Source: Myxococcota bacterium
Lineage (GTDB): Bacteria; Myxococcota_A; Bradymonadia; UBA7976; UBA1532
Direction: 5' to 3'
DNA length: 64,000 nt
NCBI GenBank assembly: GCA_963169045.1
Contig: CAUJDF010000057.1
Location: 62,001-126,000 of the forward strand
Made by a program: the position numbers and the translations under genes. Below the pieces are notes generated by a model, which ran no database searches, had not been told where the DNA came from, and saw nothing but the letters and a program-made list of their open reading frames with translations. Positions 8,539 to 17,096 of this stretch are shown here, piece after piece (within the stretch, counting starts at the first letter, position 1; every line of letters begins with the position of its first letter).

Positions 8539-8924
8539 CACTCCACGACCAGCGGGAACGTGAACGCGTCGACCGCGTCGCCGACCCGGGCCTCCACCCG
8601 GATCTCCCAGTGCCCGGGCATCGGCAGCACCGCGTCCACCTGGTACTCGCCGCCGCCGATCTCGGTCACGGTCGTGGGCTCGGGCGAGCCGTGCCCGTGG
8701 GCCGGCATCCACGGCTCGGCGGTGACCGCCGCGTCCTCGACGGGCTGCTCCTCGGCGTCCGTCAACCGTAACGTCAGCGTGACCGCCCCCGGCCGGGGCG
8801 CCGTCGCCGACAGCGCACCCCAGAACCGGCCCTCGCGACCCTCGCGCAGCCCTTCATCCGCCGCCTCGCCCGCCGCCCCGCACGCACAGAGCAGCAGCGC
8901 CGCAATCCACCGCCTCATGGGCAC
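8538..8924 (-). CDS. lipoprotein with YtkA/FixH-like domain
   Basis: A 128-residue lipoprotein: MRRWIAALLLCACG carries a lipobox, and the mature part is a small Ig-like beta domain with PWMPAHGHGSPEP, GGGEYQVDAVLPMPGHWEI. The W-MPAHGHG and GHWEI elements are typical of YtkA-like and FixH-like domains, which sit in copper and respiratory gene clusters. The histidines and methionines of MPAHGHG could bind copper (inference). It is coupled to the downstream barrel gene and diverges from the regulator gene at 9049. The ATG two codons later (8918) is an equally good start. Confidence 0.7.
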   Translation of the reverse strand: MPMRRWIAALLLCACGAAGEAADEGLREGREGRFWGALSATAPRPGAVTLTLRLTDAEEQPVEDAAVTAEPWMPAHGHGSPEPTTVTEIGGGEYQVDAVLPMPGHWEIRVEARVGDAVDAFTFPLVVE

Positions 8925-8993
8925 CTCCGATCCGTCGACACAGGAAGAAGCGTGCCACGCGCGAAAGAACAGAGGCGCAGGGCCGCCGACCCG

Positions 8994-9005
8994 TGACCGA
9001 CGTCA
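8994..9005. promoter_or_regulatory. candidate Crp/Fnr-family operator TGAC-N4-GTCA
   Basis: A perfect inverted repeat (GTGAC, 4-base spacer, GTCAC counting the outer base pair) lies in the 124-base gap between the divergent lipoprotein gene (start 8924) and the Crp/Fnr gene (start 9049). The half-site spacing is that of Fnr sites (TGAT-N4-ATCA) with one base changed. A possible -10 element (GATACA) lies about 30 bases downstream. The same palindrome occurs at 10540-10550, so autoregulation by the adjacent regulator is inferred. Confidence 0.55.
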
Positions 9006-9048
9006 CCGTTTCGCCCCCTGCCACGCCCGTCGCGATACACTCCGCTGC

Positions 9049-9747
9049 ATGCAAAGCGCCGAGATCGCCCGCCGCATGGCCGGCCTGCCCGTCTTTCGGC
9101 CGCTCACCGACGAAGAGCGCGAGCGCCTCGCCCAGGTCGCGTCGGTGCGGCGGCTGCGCGCCGACGAGCACCTGTGGCGCGCCGGCGACGAGGCGAGCGC
9201 GATGACGGTGGTGCTGCGCGGCCTCCTCGAGATCCGGCGGCCGGCGCCCGGCGGAGAGGAGGCGCTGCTCGCCCTCTTCGGGCCGCGCGAGCCGGTGGGC
9301 CTCACCGCCGTCCTCGAGCGGGGCGCGTACCCCGCCGACGCCATCGCGCTCTCCGACGAGGTCGAGGTGCTGCGTGTGCCCGCGGCGGCCTTCCACGACG
9401 CGATGGACCGCTCCCCGACGCTGGCGCGGGCCGTCCAGGGCGCGCTCATCGAGCACTCGCACGCCCTGCGCGCGAAGATCGACGTGCTGAGCGCGGGGCC
9501 GGTGCCGCGCCGCCTGGCCGCGCTGCTCCTGCACCTCGCCGAGCGCTTCGGCGACGAGGACGAGCAGGGCGCGGTGCGCATCCCCGTCGCCCTGTCGCGC
9601 ACCCGCCTCGCCCACCTCGTCGCCGCGCGGGTCGAGACGATCATCCGCACGGCGAGCCGCTGGCAGAAGGCCGGCTGGCTCGAGACCGGCCCCGACGGGT
9701 TCGTCGTGCGCGACCCCGCCGAGCTGCGGCGTCAGCTCGACGCCTGA
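9049..9747 (+). CDS. Crp/Fnr-family transcriptional regulator
   Basis: A 232-residue regulator: an N-terminal cyclic-nucleotide-binding fold (residues about 10-130) and a C-terminal winged helix with the recognition segment RVETIIRTASRWQ. Fnr has VETISR here, so Glu and Arg are kept and the Ser is replaced by Ile. There is no cysteine in the sensor domain, so an Fnr-type Fe-S cluster is excluded; a DNR/NnrR-type NO sensor is possible. Position between an operator and ric, and near nirK and NO reductase genes, supports a role in nitrogen-oxide response. It converges on ric, and the two coding ends overlap by 16 bases. Confidence 0.88.
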   Translation: MQSAEIARRMAGLPVFRPLTDEERERLAQVASVRRLRADEHLWRAGDEASAMTVVLRGLLEIRRPAPGGEEALLALFGPREPVGLTAVLERGAYPADAIALSDEVEVLRVPAAAFHDAMDRSPTLARAVQGALIEHSHALRAKIDVLSAGPVPRRLAALLLHLAERFGDEDEQGAVRIPVALSRTRLAHLVAARVETIIRTASRWQKAGWLETGPDGFVVRDPAELRRQLDA

Positions 9748-10481
9748 GCGGCTTCGCGCTCGGCCGCGAGCTTCAGCGCCTTGGGGAAGAGCACGTTGTT
9801 CTCGAGGTGGACGTGCTGGTGCACGTCGCTCTCGAGCGCCGCGAGGCCCGCGTAGAGCGCCTGGTAGCTGCGGCACGCGCCCTCCGGCGGCGTGTAGTCG
9901 TTCGTGAGGGCGCGCACCTCGCGCAGGAGCTCGCCGACGGTCTCGTGGTCGTTCTCCATGACCGTGATCGGCCGCGCCACGTGGCCGCCGGGCGCCGCCG
10001 GCGCGGGCACGCCACGGCTCACCGCCTCCTCGAGCGCCTGCACGTAGGGGAAGAGCACGCGCTCCTCGCGGAGCATGTGCGGCAACAGCTCCCGCGTCAG
10101 GGCGTCGACGAGCTCGTGCAGCGTCGAGAGGTGCGCGTGCGACTCGCCGTGGCGCCGCTCCACCTTGTCCGCGAGTGCGCCGAGGCGCTCGAGCTCCTCG
10201 TAGGTGAAGCGGTGGTGGGTCTCGAGGATGTGCTCGATCAGCGCCGCGCACGAGGTCTGCCCCCAGTCGCGCTCCGCCGTCCGCGCCTCGCTCGCGGAGG
10301 TCTCCGCCTCGAGCGCCTCGGCGAAGGCCGCGAACGTCTGGCCGGCGCGCGCGCAGGCCTCGGCGAGCGGGCGTCCGCCGCCGCAGCAGAAGTCGATGCC
10401 GAAGGCGGCGAGCACCCGGATGGCCTCGGGACGGGCCGCGAGCAGGTCGCGCACGGTGGTCTCGGCGGTGGGTCGGAACAT
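9732..10481 (-). CDS. ric: Ric/ScdA/YtfE-type iron-sulfur cluster repair di-iron protein
   Basis: A 249-residue protein. The N-terminal ScdA domain has VLAAFGIDFCCGGGRPL, and the hemerythrin-like part supplies the iron ligands: ETHH near residue 100, HLSTLHELVD, REERVLFP, ENDHETVGE, VHLENNVLFP. Ric proteins repair Fe-S clusters after NO or oxidative damage in the cytoplasm. The start at 10481 was chosen because it has AAGGAG a few bases upstream and begins at MFRPTAETTV, as in family members. It diverges from the membrane-protein gene at 10605 with a 14-base perfect inverted repeat between them. Confidence 0.92.
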   Translation of the reverse strand: MFRPTAETTVRDLLAARPEAIRVLAAFGIDFCCGGGRPLAEACARAGQTFAAFAEALEAETSASEARTAERDWGQTSCAALIEHILETHHRFTYEELERLGALADKVERRHGESHAHLSTLHELVDALTRELLPHMLREERVLFPYVQALEEAVSRGVPAPAAPGGHVARPITVMENDHETVGELLREVRALTNDYTPPEGACRSYQALYAGLAALESDVHQHVHLENNVLFPKALKLAAEREAAQASS

Positions 10482-10535
10482 GGTCGCTTTCTCCTTGCTT
10501 CCTGGATGCACCCTCTCACCGACGCCCCGCCCCCG

Positions 10536-10553
10536 CCATGACGGATGTCATGG
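10536..10553. promoter_or_regulatory. candidate Crp/Fnr-family operator, CCATGAC-N4-GTCATGG
   Basis: A perfect 7+7 inverted repeat with a 4-base spacer sits almost midway between the divergent starts of ric (10481) and the NnrS-like gene (10605). Its core TGAC-N4-GTCA equals the palindrome next to the Crp/Fnr gene at 8994. Its placement suggests control of both genes by that regulator (inference). Confidence 0.6.
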
Positions 10554-10604
10554 TGGCCGCGGCCGCCCGATGGTCCCGTGGGAGCGCAGCGCGAGGAGGC
10601 AGAC

Positions 10605-11705
10605 GTGCACGCGACCACATCCCCGACCCCGGCCCTCTCCGGGCGGCGCGCCCTTCTGCTGGTCCCCGCCGTCCTCGCCGCGGCGACGCTCCTCCTGGGC
10701 CTGTGGAGCGGCCTCGTCCGGCTCGGCGTGCCGCTGCCGGTGCCCGGCGCCACCGCCACCGCCGCCCACGGCCCGCTCATGGTCGCCGGCTTCTTCGGCA
10801 CGCTGATCGGCCTCGAGCGCGCCGTGGCGCTGGGCCGCTGGTGGGGCTTCGGGGCGCCGGTGCTCAGCGCCGCGGCGACCCTCCTGCTCCTCGCCGGTGC
10901 GCCCGGCGTCCCGCTCGGCTACGCCCTGGCGGCGCTCGTGCTGCTCGTGGCCTCGGCGACGCTCGCGCGCCGCCGCGTCTCCGCCGCCTCGGTGACGGTG
11001 ACCGCGGGCGCCGCCGCGCTGCTCGCCGGCGACCTGCTGTGGGCCGCCGGCTGGCCGGTCATGCGGCTCGTCCCCTGGTGGATGGCCTTCCTGCTGCTCA
11101 CCGTCGCCGGCGAGCGCCTCGAGCTGAGTCGGCTGCTCCGCCGCAGTTCCTTCGCGGAGCGCGCATATACCGGCGCCCTGGCGCTCTACCTCGCGGGCGT
11201 CGTCGGCGCGGGCTGGCTCGGCGACGCCGGCACGCGGGTCATGGGCCTCGGCATGGTCGCCCTCGCGGCGTGGCTCACCCAGTACGACCTCGCGCGCCGC
11301 ACCCTGCGCGTGAAGGGACAACCGCGCTTCGTCGCCGCCTCGTTGCTGTCCGGTTACGTCTGGCTCGCCATCGCCGGCGCGACGGCGCTCGCCCGCGGCG
11401 CCCACGCCGATCCCTTCACCTACGACGCGCTGCTGCACGCCTTCTTCCTGGGCTTCACCTTCTCGATGGTCTTCGGGCACGCGCCGATCATCCTGCCGGC
11501 GGTGCTGCGCGTGCGCGTGACCTTCGGGCGCGCGTTCTACGTCCCGCTCGTCCTGCTGCACGCCTCGCTCGCGCTGCGCGTCGGCAGCGATCTGACCTGG
11601 TGGTTCGCCGGCCGCCGGGCGGGCGGTCTGCTCGGCGCGCTGGCGATCCTGACCTTCGCCGCGGTGATGGTGCGGGCCGCGAGAACGAGTCGGCACGCAT
11701 CTTGA
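10605..11705 (+). CDS. NnrS-like multi-pass membrane protein
   Basis: A 366-residue protein with about 11-12 hydrophobic helices. It has AAHGPLMVAGFFGTLIGLE early and the conserved-looking histidine segment HAFFLGFTFSMVFGHAPIILP late, followed by PLVLLHASLAL. Membrane histidines in such positions suggest heme or metal binding, and the layout is reminiscent of NnrS, a membrane protein linked to NO response, but the match is partial. The GTG start at 10605 is supported by GAGGAGG at 10593-10599, so the ATG at 10545 in the same frame is rejected. It is followed by the GMC oxidoreductase genes. Confidence 0.6.
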   Translation: MHATTSPTPALSGRRALLLVPAVLAAATLLLGLWSGLVRLGVPLPVPGATATAAHGPLMVAGFFGTLIGLERAVALGRWWGFGAPVLSAAATLLLLAGAPGVPLGYALAALVLLVASATLARRRVSAASVTVTAGAAALLAGDLLWAAGWPVMRLVPWWMAFLLLTVAGERLELSRLLRRSSFAERAYTGALALYLAGVVGAGWLGDAGTRVMGLGMVALAAWLTQYDLARRTLRVKGQPRFVAASLLSGYVWLAIAGATALARGAHADPFTYDALLHAFFLGFTFSMVFGHAPIILPAVLRVRVTFGRAFYVPLVLLHASLALRVGSDLTWWFAGRRAGGLLGALAILTFAAVMVRAARTSRHAS

Positions 11706-11719
11706 CAGGGAGCCCGCGC

Positions 11720-12247
11720 ATGCACCGCATGAGTCGCCGGACATTCCTCGCCCGCTCGGCCGCGGCGGCCGCCGCCCTCGGGCTCGCCGCCTGCGCCCGC
11801 GACCACCGGCCCGACGACCGCCAGCGCCTCGACGAGGCCCGGTGGCGCGCGCTCGAGGCCGCGCAGGACCGCCTCCTGCCCTCGTCCCCCGGTGCGCCCG
11901 GCGCCCGCGACGTGCGCGCCACCGCCTACCTCGACGCCGCCCTCGCCGAGGCCGACACGCCCGCCGCCGTGCGCGCGCGCATCCGCGACGGCGCCGACCG
12001 CCTCGACGCGCTCGCCCGCGAGCACGGCGCCCCCGACTTCGCCGCGCTGCAGCCCGAGGCGCGCGACGCCGTGCTCGCCGAGTTCTTCGACACCCCTGAG
12101 GGCGATCGTTGGTTCGACGCGGTCATGCCCTTCACGCTCGAGGCGCTCCTCGGGGACCCCGTCCACGGCGGCAACCCCGACGGCATCGCCTGGGATTGGC
12201 TCGGCCATCGCCCCGGCTGGCCGCGCCCCGCCGAGACGCGCGCGTGA
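11720..12247 (+). CDS. gluconate 2-dehydrogenase subunit 3 family protein (Tat-exported)
   Basis: A 175-residue protein starting MHRMSRRTFLARSAAAAA, a twin-arginine signal, then LAACARD. The mature part carries the helical pattern of the small gamma subunit that accompanies GMC-family dehydrogenases, including EFFDTPEGDRWFDAVMPFTLEALLGDP and the tail WDWLGHRPGWPRP. In the family this subunit escorts or stabilises the FAD subunit for Tat export. The next gene, a GMC oxidoreductase, starts at a GTG overlapping this stop (GTGA), confirming the pair. Confidence 0.82.
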   Translation: MHRMSRRTFLARSAAAAAALGLAACARDHRPDDRQRLDEARWRALEAAQDRLLPSSPGAPGARDVRATAYLDAALAEADTPAAVRARIRDGADRLDALAREHGAPDFAALQPEARDAVLAEFFDTPEGDRWFDAVMPFTLEALLGDPVHGGNPDGIAWDWLGHRPGWPRPAETRA

Positions 12248-13893
12248 CCGACGCCGACGTCTGCGTCGTCGGCAGCGGCGCCGGCGGCGGCCCCGTCGCC
12301 TTCACGCTCGCTCGCGCCGGCCGCTCGGTGGTCGTGCTCGAGAAGGGCCCGTGGCTGCGCGAGGCCGACTTCACCAAGGACGAGATCGACGTCTGCCGCC
12401 GTCGCACGCTCGTCCCGCGCCTCACAGACGAGCCGCACGTCGTCGAGCGCCCCACCGACGACGGCGGCTGGGAGTGGTTCAGCACCGCCGACGCCGCCGG
12501 CTGGGACCTCTGGAACGCCTGCATGGTCGGCGGCGCCACCAACCGCATGAGCGGCTTCTTCCACCGCCTGAAGCCGACGGACCTCCGATTGCGCGATGAA
12601 TACGGGCCCATCGCGGGCGCCGACGTCGTCGACTGGCCGATCGGCTACGACGACCTCGAGCCGTACTACGACCTCGTGGAGCGCGAGGTCGGGGTCTCGG
12701 GCCGCGTCGTCGCCCACCCCTGGGCCGACCGCCGCTCGCGCCCCGACTTCCCCTACGCGCCGCTCGCCGAGCACCCGCTCGCCGCCGCCATCGACGCCGT
12801 CGGCCCGCGCGTCGGGCTGCACCCCTTCCCGATCCCGCGCGCGATCCTGCCGTTCCCCGTCGGCGAACGCCGCGGCTGCGAGTACTCCGGCTTCTGCGGC
12901 AACTACCCGTGCTCGTCCGGCGCGAAGGGCTCGTCGAGGGCGGCGCTGCTCGACCGGGCGATCGCCACCGGCCGCTGCGAGGTCCGGCCGCACGCGATGG
13001 CGCGGCGCATCGAGAGCGACGCCCGCGGCCGCGCCACCGCCGTCGAGTATGTCGACACGCGCGACGGCGCCGTCCGGCGAGTCTCGGCGAAGGTGTTCGT
13101 GGTCGCCTGCCAGCCCATCCAGAGCGCGCGCCTGCTGCTGCTCTCCACCGGCCCGCGGCACCCGCGGGGCCTCGGCAATGCCCGGGGCCTCGTGGGCCGC
13201 CACCTGCTCTTCAGCACGGGCGGCTGGGGCCTCGGCCGCCTGCCGCGCGACCCGTCGCCGCTCCCGTTCGTGAACCGCGCCGTCCAGGACCTCTACGAGC
13301 TCGACGATCCCGCCCTCGGGGGGCGCGCCAAGGGCGGCACCATCGACCTCCTGCTCGCGCACCCCAACCCGATCGCCGGCGCCCTCTCGCGCGTGCGCCG
13401 TGCGGGCCGGCCGCTGTGGGGCGACGCGCTCAAGGCGCGCCTGCTCGCGGAGATGCGCGACTCGACCTGGCTCGAGTTCGAGAACTTCGTCGACTGGCTG
13501 CCCCTGCCGGACACGCACGTCACGCTCTCGCCCCACGTGCGCGACCGCTTCGGCCTGCCCGTGGCCCGCGTGCGCATCGGGCGGCATCCCCGCCACGTCG
13601 AGACCGGCGAGCGCCTCGCCGCCGCCGGCCGCCGCCTGCTCGAGGCGCTCGGCGCGGTCGACGTCGTGACCCGCGTCCGCGGCCTGCCCGCCACCAACCT
13701 CGTCGCCGGCGGCTGCCGCTTCGGGCGCGACCCGGCCACGTCCGTCCTCGACCCCGACTGCCGCGCCCACGACTGCGAGAACCTGTACGTCACCGACGGC
13801 GGATGCATGCCCACCGGCGGCTCCGTGCCCTACACCTGGACGATCTACGCCAACGCCTTCCGCGTCGCCGACCGCCTCCTCGCCGCCCTCTGA
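12244..13893 (+). CDS. GMC-family FAD-dependent oxidoreductase
   Basis: A 549-residue flavoprotein. FAD binding is seen in DVCVVGSGAGGGPVAF and VVVLEKGPW at the N-terminus, and the C-terminal signature LYVTDGGCMPTGGSVP with TWTIYANAFRVAD matches the GMC glucose/gluconate dehydrogenase type. YGPIAGADVVDWPIGYDDLEP is typical of this subgroup. It oxidises an alcohol or sugar and passes electrons to a respiratory chain, but the substrate is unknown. It starts at GTG 12244 overlapping the small-subunit stop. Unlike many such pairs no cytochrome c subunit follows; a 252-base leader and nirK come next. Confidence 0.85.
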   Translation: MTDADVCVVGSGAGGGPVAFTLARAGRSVVVLEKGPWLREADFTKDEIDVCRRRTLVPRLTDEPHVVERPTDDGGWEWFSTADAAGWDLWNACMVGGATNRMSGFFHRLKPTDLRLRDEYGPIAGADVVDWPIGYDDLEPYYDLVEREVGVSGRVVAHPWADRRSRPDFPYAPLAEHPLAAAIDAVGPRVGLHPFPIPRAILPFPVGERRGCEYSGFCGNYPCSSGAKGSSRAALLDRAIATGRCEVRPHAMARRIESDARGRATAVEYVDTRDGAVRRVSAKVFVVACQPIQSARLLLLSTGPRHPRGLGNARGLVGRHLLFSTGGWGLGRLPRDPSPLPFVNRAVQDLYELDDPALGGRAKGGTIDLLLAHPNPIAGALSRVRRAGRPLWGDALKARLLAEMRDSTWLEFENFVDWLPLPDTHVTLSPHVRDRFGLPVARVRIGRHPRHVETGERLAAAGRRLLEALGAVDVVTRVRGLPATNLVAGGCRFGRDPATSVLDPDCRAHDCENLYVTDGGCMPTGGSVPYTWTIYANAFRVADRLLAAL

Positions 13894-14145
13894 GACGCCG
13901 TTACGACCACGTGACCCCGCGACCGGCTGCCGTCACGGAGCGGCCCCGCCCCCATCCGCCGATTGACGGAGGGAAACAAGTCGGCGATACCCTCCCGAGC
14001 CCCGGGGGATGCGGCGATTCAGAAGACCGCCGAGTCCACTGAACGCGCACGGCGAGGGGCATCCGAGGAGTGGGCACGGTTGTTGCCCTTGGGCCCGGAC
14101 GGACACCCGACGAAGACCCCCCGACGCGGGGAGGAGACACAGACG
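13894..14145 (+). promoter_or_regulatory. upstream region of nirK with a putative sigma70-type promoter
   Basis: This 252-base stretch has no gene. TTGACG at 13963-13968 and GATACC at 13986-13991 are separated by 17 bases, a plausible -35/-10 pair. The TGAC-N4-GTCA palindrome found near ric is not present here; a loose CACGTG lies at 13909. A strong ribosome-binding site (GGGGAGGAG) precedes the nirK ATG. The long leader of roughly 150 bases downstream of the putative promoter is GC-rich and I see no riboswitch in it. Confidence 0.35.
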
Positions 14146-15699
14146 ATGCGATCCCTTCGCAGCACGGAGCTCGCGCTCGGCCTCGCCCTGTTGGCGACGG
14201 CCTGCAATCAGGGCGGCACCGACGACGCCGCCCGGAAGACGCCCGCCGCCGCGCCCGCGAGCGCCGCGGCCGCCCCCGCCCCCGCCGCCCCCGCCGACAC
14301 CGGCGGCTCGGCCAAGGGTGACTTCGGACCGCCGCAGGGCGAGCCCATCCACGCCGTGCTGACCGACCCGCCGTTCGTCCCGCCCCCGACGAACCGCAAG
14401 CACCCGGCGAAGGTCATCGTCGACCTCGAGGTGCAGGAGGTCACGAAGACCATCTCTCCCGGCGTCGACTACACCTTCTGGACCTTCGGCGGCGTCGTCC
14501 CCGGCAAGTTCATCCGCGTCCGCCAGGGCGACACGGTCGAGTTCCACCTGAAGAACCACCCCAGCAGCAAGATGCCGCACAACATCGACCTGCACGCGGT
14601 CACCGGACCCGGCGGCGGCGCGGCGTCGAGCTTCACAGCGCCCGGCCACGAGTCGCAGTTCACCTTCAAGGCGCTCAACCAGGGCCTCTACATCTATCAC
14701 TGCGCCACGGCGCCCGTCGGCATGCACGTCGCCAACGGCATGTACGGCCTCATCCTCATCGAGCCGCCCGAGGGCCTGCCCCCGGTCGACAAAGAGTTCT
14801 ACGTGGTGCAGGGCGACTTCTACACGGTCGGCAAGTACCGCGAGAAGGGCGAGCAGCCCTTCGACATGCAGAAGGCCATCGAAGAGAACGCCACCTACGT
14901 GCTGTTCAACGGGAGCGAGGGCGCGCTCGTCGGCGAGAACGCCCTGAAGGCCAAGGTCGGCGAGACCGTGCGCATGTACCTCGGCAACGGTGGTCCGAAC
15001 CTCGTCAGCAGCTTCCACGTCATCGGTGAGATCTTCGACAAGGTCTATTACGAGGGTGGCACGCGATACCAGGAGAACGTCCAGACGACGCTCATCCCCG
15101 CCGGCGGCTCGGCCATCGTCGACTTCAAGCTCGAGGTGCCCGGCACCTACGTCCTCGTCGACCACTCGCTCTTCCGCGCCTTCAACAAGGGCGCGCTCGG
15201 CATGCTCAAGGTCGACGGCGAGGAGAACAAGCCGGTCTACTCCGGCAAGGAGGTCGACTCGGTCTACATCTCCGACAAGGTCGTCAACGGCAAGGCCATC
15301 GAGCAGGCCACCGCGGCCATGGCGAAGGGCACGCTGACGAAGGAGCAGCAGATCGAGGCCGGCAAGAAGCTGTACCTCGGCACCTGCTCCGTCTGCCACC
15401 AGCAGGCCGGTGAAGGCATCCCGAGTGTCTTCCCGCCGCTCGCGAAGTCCGACTACCTGGTGGCCGACAAGAAGCGCGCCGTCGAGATCGTGCTGAACGG
15501 CCTGACCGGGCCGATCAAGGTCAACGGCGCCGACTTCAACTCGACCATGCCGCCGATGAGCCAGCTCAACGACGACGAGGTCGCCAACATCCTGACCTTC
15601 GTCCTCAACTCCTGGGGCAACAGCGGCGGCATCGTATCTCCGAAGGAGGTCGAGGAGATCCGCGCCACCACCAAGCGTCCTCCGGGCGCCGCGCACTGA
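14146..15699 (+). CDS. nirK: copper nitrite reductase NirK with C-terminal cytochrome c domain
   Basis: A 517-residue lipoprotein ([10 protein letters not shown] lipobox) with an Ala/Pro linker, two cupredoxin domains and a cytochrome c domain. Type 1 copper ligands are H145, C186, H194 and M199 ([21 protein letters not shown]). Type 2 copper is bound by H150, H185 and H340 (VDHSLF). The active-site pair is D148 and H291 (SSFHVIG). The heme motif CSVCH lies at 414-418 with MPPMSQL as Met donor. It reduces nitrite to NO in the periplasm or at the outer surface. nirV, a Sco gene and a porin follow, so this is one nir operon. Confidence 0.95.
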   Translation: MRSLRSTELALGLALLATACNQGGTDDAARKTPAAAPASAAAAPAPAAPADTGGSAKGDFGPPQGEPIHAVLTDPPFVPPPTNRKHPAKVIVDLEVQEVTKTISPGVDYTFWTFGGVVPGKFIRVRQGDTVEFHLKNHPSSKMPHNIDLHAVTGPGGGAASSFTAPGHESQFTFKALNQGLYIYHCATAPVGMHVANGMYGLILIEPPEGLPPVDKEFYVVQGDFYTVGKYREKGEQPFDMQKAIEENATYVLFNGSEGALVGENALKAKVGETVRMYLGNGGPNLVSSFHVIGEIFDKVYYEGGTRYQENVQTTLIPAGGSAIVDFKLEVPGTYVLVDHSLFRAFNKGALGMLKVDGEENKPVYSGKEVDSVYISDKVVNGKAIEQATAAMAKGTLTKEQQIEAGKKLYLGTCSVCHQQAGEGIPSVFPPLAKSDYLVADKKRAVEIVLNGLTGPIKVNGADFNSTMPPMSQLNDDEVANILTFVLNSWGNSGGIVSPKEVEEIRATTKRPPGAAH

Positions 15700-15709
15700 G
15701 GCAACCGTC

Positions 15710-16477
15710 ATGTGGATCCTGGCCCTGGCATTCGTGGCTGCGTTGACCGCCACCTCCACCGCCGCCGCCACCACCGGCGACATGGCGGTGGTCGGGCCCG
15801 GCACGCACCGCCCGCTCTACCCGGCGTCCCCCGAGGCCGCCGAGAAGGGCGTGCCGGTGGCCGCCTTCCGGCTCGACCGCACGCCGGTCAGCGAAGGGGA
15901 CTTCCTCGCGTTCGTGAAGAAGAACCCGCAGTGGCGGCGCGACCGCGTGGCGCGTCTGTTCGCCGACCAGAACTACCTGGCCCACTGGGCGGGCCCGGAG
16001 GCGCCCGGCGGCGACCTTCGGGCACCGGTCACGCGGGTGAGCTGGTTCGCCGCCAAGGCCTACTGCGCCGCGCAGGGCAAGCGCCTGCCCACCGAGGACG
16101 AGTGGGAGCTCGCCGCCGCCGCCAGCGAGGCGGCGGCGGACGGGCGCGCCGACCCGGCGTGGACGCAGCGGATCCTCGACTGGTACGCGCGCCCCAACGA
16201 GGCGCGCCCGGTGGGCCAGGGTCCCGCCAACTTCTGGGGCGTGCGCGACCTGCACGGCCTCGTCTGGGAGTGGGTCTACGACTTCAACGCGTCGATGGTC
16301 GCCAACGACCGCGACGCCGCTGCGCGGTTCTGCGGCGCCGCCGCCGTGTCCGCGCAAGACAAGAATGACTACGCGAGCTTCATGCGCCTGGCATTCCGCA
16401 GTTCCCTGCGCGCCGACTACACCACGGCGAACCTGGGATTCCGCTGCGCCGCCGACGCGAAGGGATCCGTACGATGA
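15710..16477 (+). CDS. nirV: NirV-like SUMF1-fold protein
   Basis: A 255-residue protein with a signal peptide and a formylglycine-generating-enzyme (SUMF1) fold: PVAAFRLDRTPVSEGDFLAF, VTRVSWFAAKAYCAAQGKRLPTEDEWE (split: first VTRVSWFAAKAYC, then AQGKRLPTEDEWE), LHGLVWEWVYDF and a closing LGFRCA. NirV genes directly follow nirK in several denitrifiers. The FGE catalytic Cys pair is not evident, so it probably acts as a maturation or binding factor rather than an FGE. It begins 11 bases after nirK and overlaps the Sco gene by 4 bases. Confidence 0.85.
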   Translation: MWILALAFVAALTATSTAAATTGDMAVVGPGTHRPLYPASPEAAEKGVPVAAFRLDRTPVSEGDFLAFVKKNPQWRRDRVARLFADQNYLAHWAGPEAPGGDLRAPVTRVSWFAAKAYCAAQGKRLPTEDEWELAAAASEAAADGRADPAWTQRILDWYARPNEARPVGQGPANFWGVRDLHGLVWEWVYDFNASMVANDRDAAARFCGAAAVSAQDKNDYASFMRLAFRSSLRADYTTANLGFRCAADAKGSVR

Positions 16478-17091
16478 ATACTCTCCATCGATGGCTGACC
16501 GCGCTGGCCGTCGCCGCCGCCCCCGTCACCGCGGGCGCGGCCGACCCGCACGCCCACCACCACCATGGCCACCACGAGCTGCCCAAGGCGGCCGAGCCGG
16601 TGAAGGGCGAGTCGCTCTACCAGCTGCAGGCGAAGCTGACGGACCAGGACGGCAAGACGCTCAAGCTGGCCGACTTCCGCGGAAAGCCGACGGTGATCGC
16701 GATGTTCTACGCGTCGTGCACCAGCGTCTGCCCGCTGATCGTCAGCGACATCCAGCGCCTCGAGAAGGCCGCGGCGCGCGACGATCTCCGGATTGTGCTC
16801 GTCAGCTTGGACGGGACCCGGGACACGCCGAAGGCGCTCAAGGAGCTGGCGGCGCGTCACCGGCTCGACGAGTCGAAGTGGCGACTGACGTCGACCACCG
16901 ACGAGAGCGCTCAGGAGATCGCTGCGGTGCTCGGCGTTCGCTACAAGCGCATGCCCGACGGCAACATCAGCCACTCCGCGCTCATCACGCTCCTCGACCG
17001 CGAGGGCGTCATCGCCGGCCGGGTCGAGGGTGTCATGCAACCCATGGAGGACCTCGCGGCGCGCGCGAAGGCGCTCGCGGCGAAGGAGTAG
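16474..17091 (+). CDS. SCO1/SenC-type copper chaperone
   Basis: A 205-residue exported protein with a signal peptide and a His-rich N-terminus (HAHHHHGHH). The thioredoxin fold has the copper motif CTSVCP and a histidine in NISHSALI. Sco proteins deliver copper to cytochrome oxidase CuA or other copper enzymes in the periplasm. Its location behind nirK and nirV suggests copper supply to NirK. The gene is coupled to nirV by ATGA and is followed 5 bases later by a porin. Confidence 0.92.
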   Translation: MNTLHRWLTALAVAAAPVTAGAADPHAHHHHGHHELPKAAEPVKGESLYQLQAKLTDQDGKTLKLADFRGKPTVIAMFYASCTSVCPLIVSDIQRLEKAAARDDLRIVLVSLDGTRDTPKALKELAARHRLDESKWRLTSTTDESAQEIAAVLGVRYKRMPDGNISHSALITLLDREGVIAGRVEGVMQPMEDLAARAKALAAKE

Positions 17092-17096
17092 ATGCC

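Noticed and set aside
9049-9747. Fe-S type Fnr oxygen sensor
   Set aside because: The sensor domain contains no cysteine, so an Fnr-type [4Fe-4S] cluster cannot be bound.
10545-10604. Earlier ATG start for the NnrS-like protein
   Set aside because: The GTG at 10605 has a strong ribosome-binding site, the earlier ATG overlaps the operator and gives a charged leader before the first helix.
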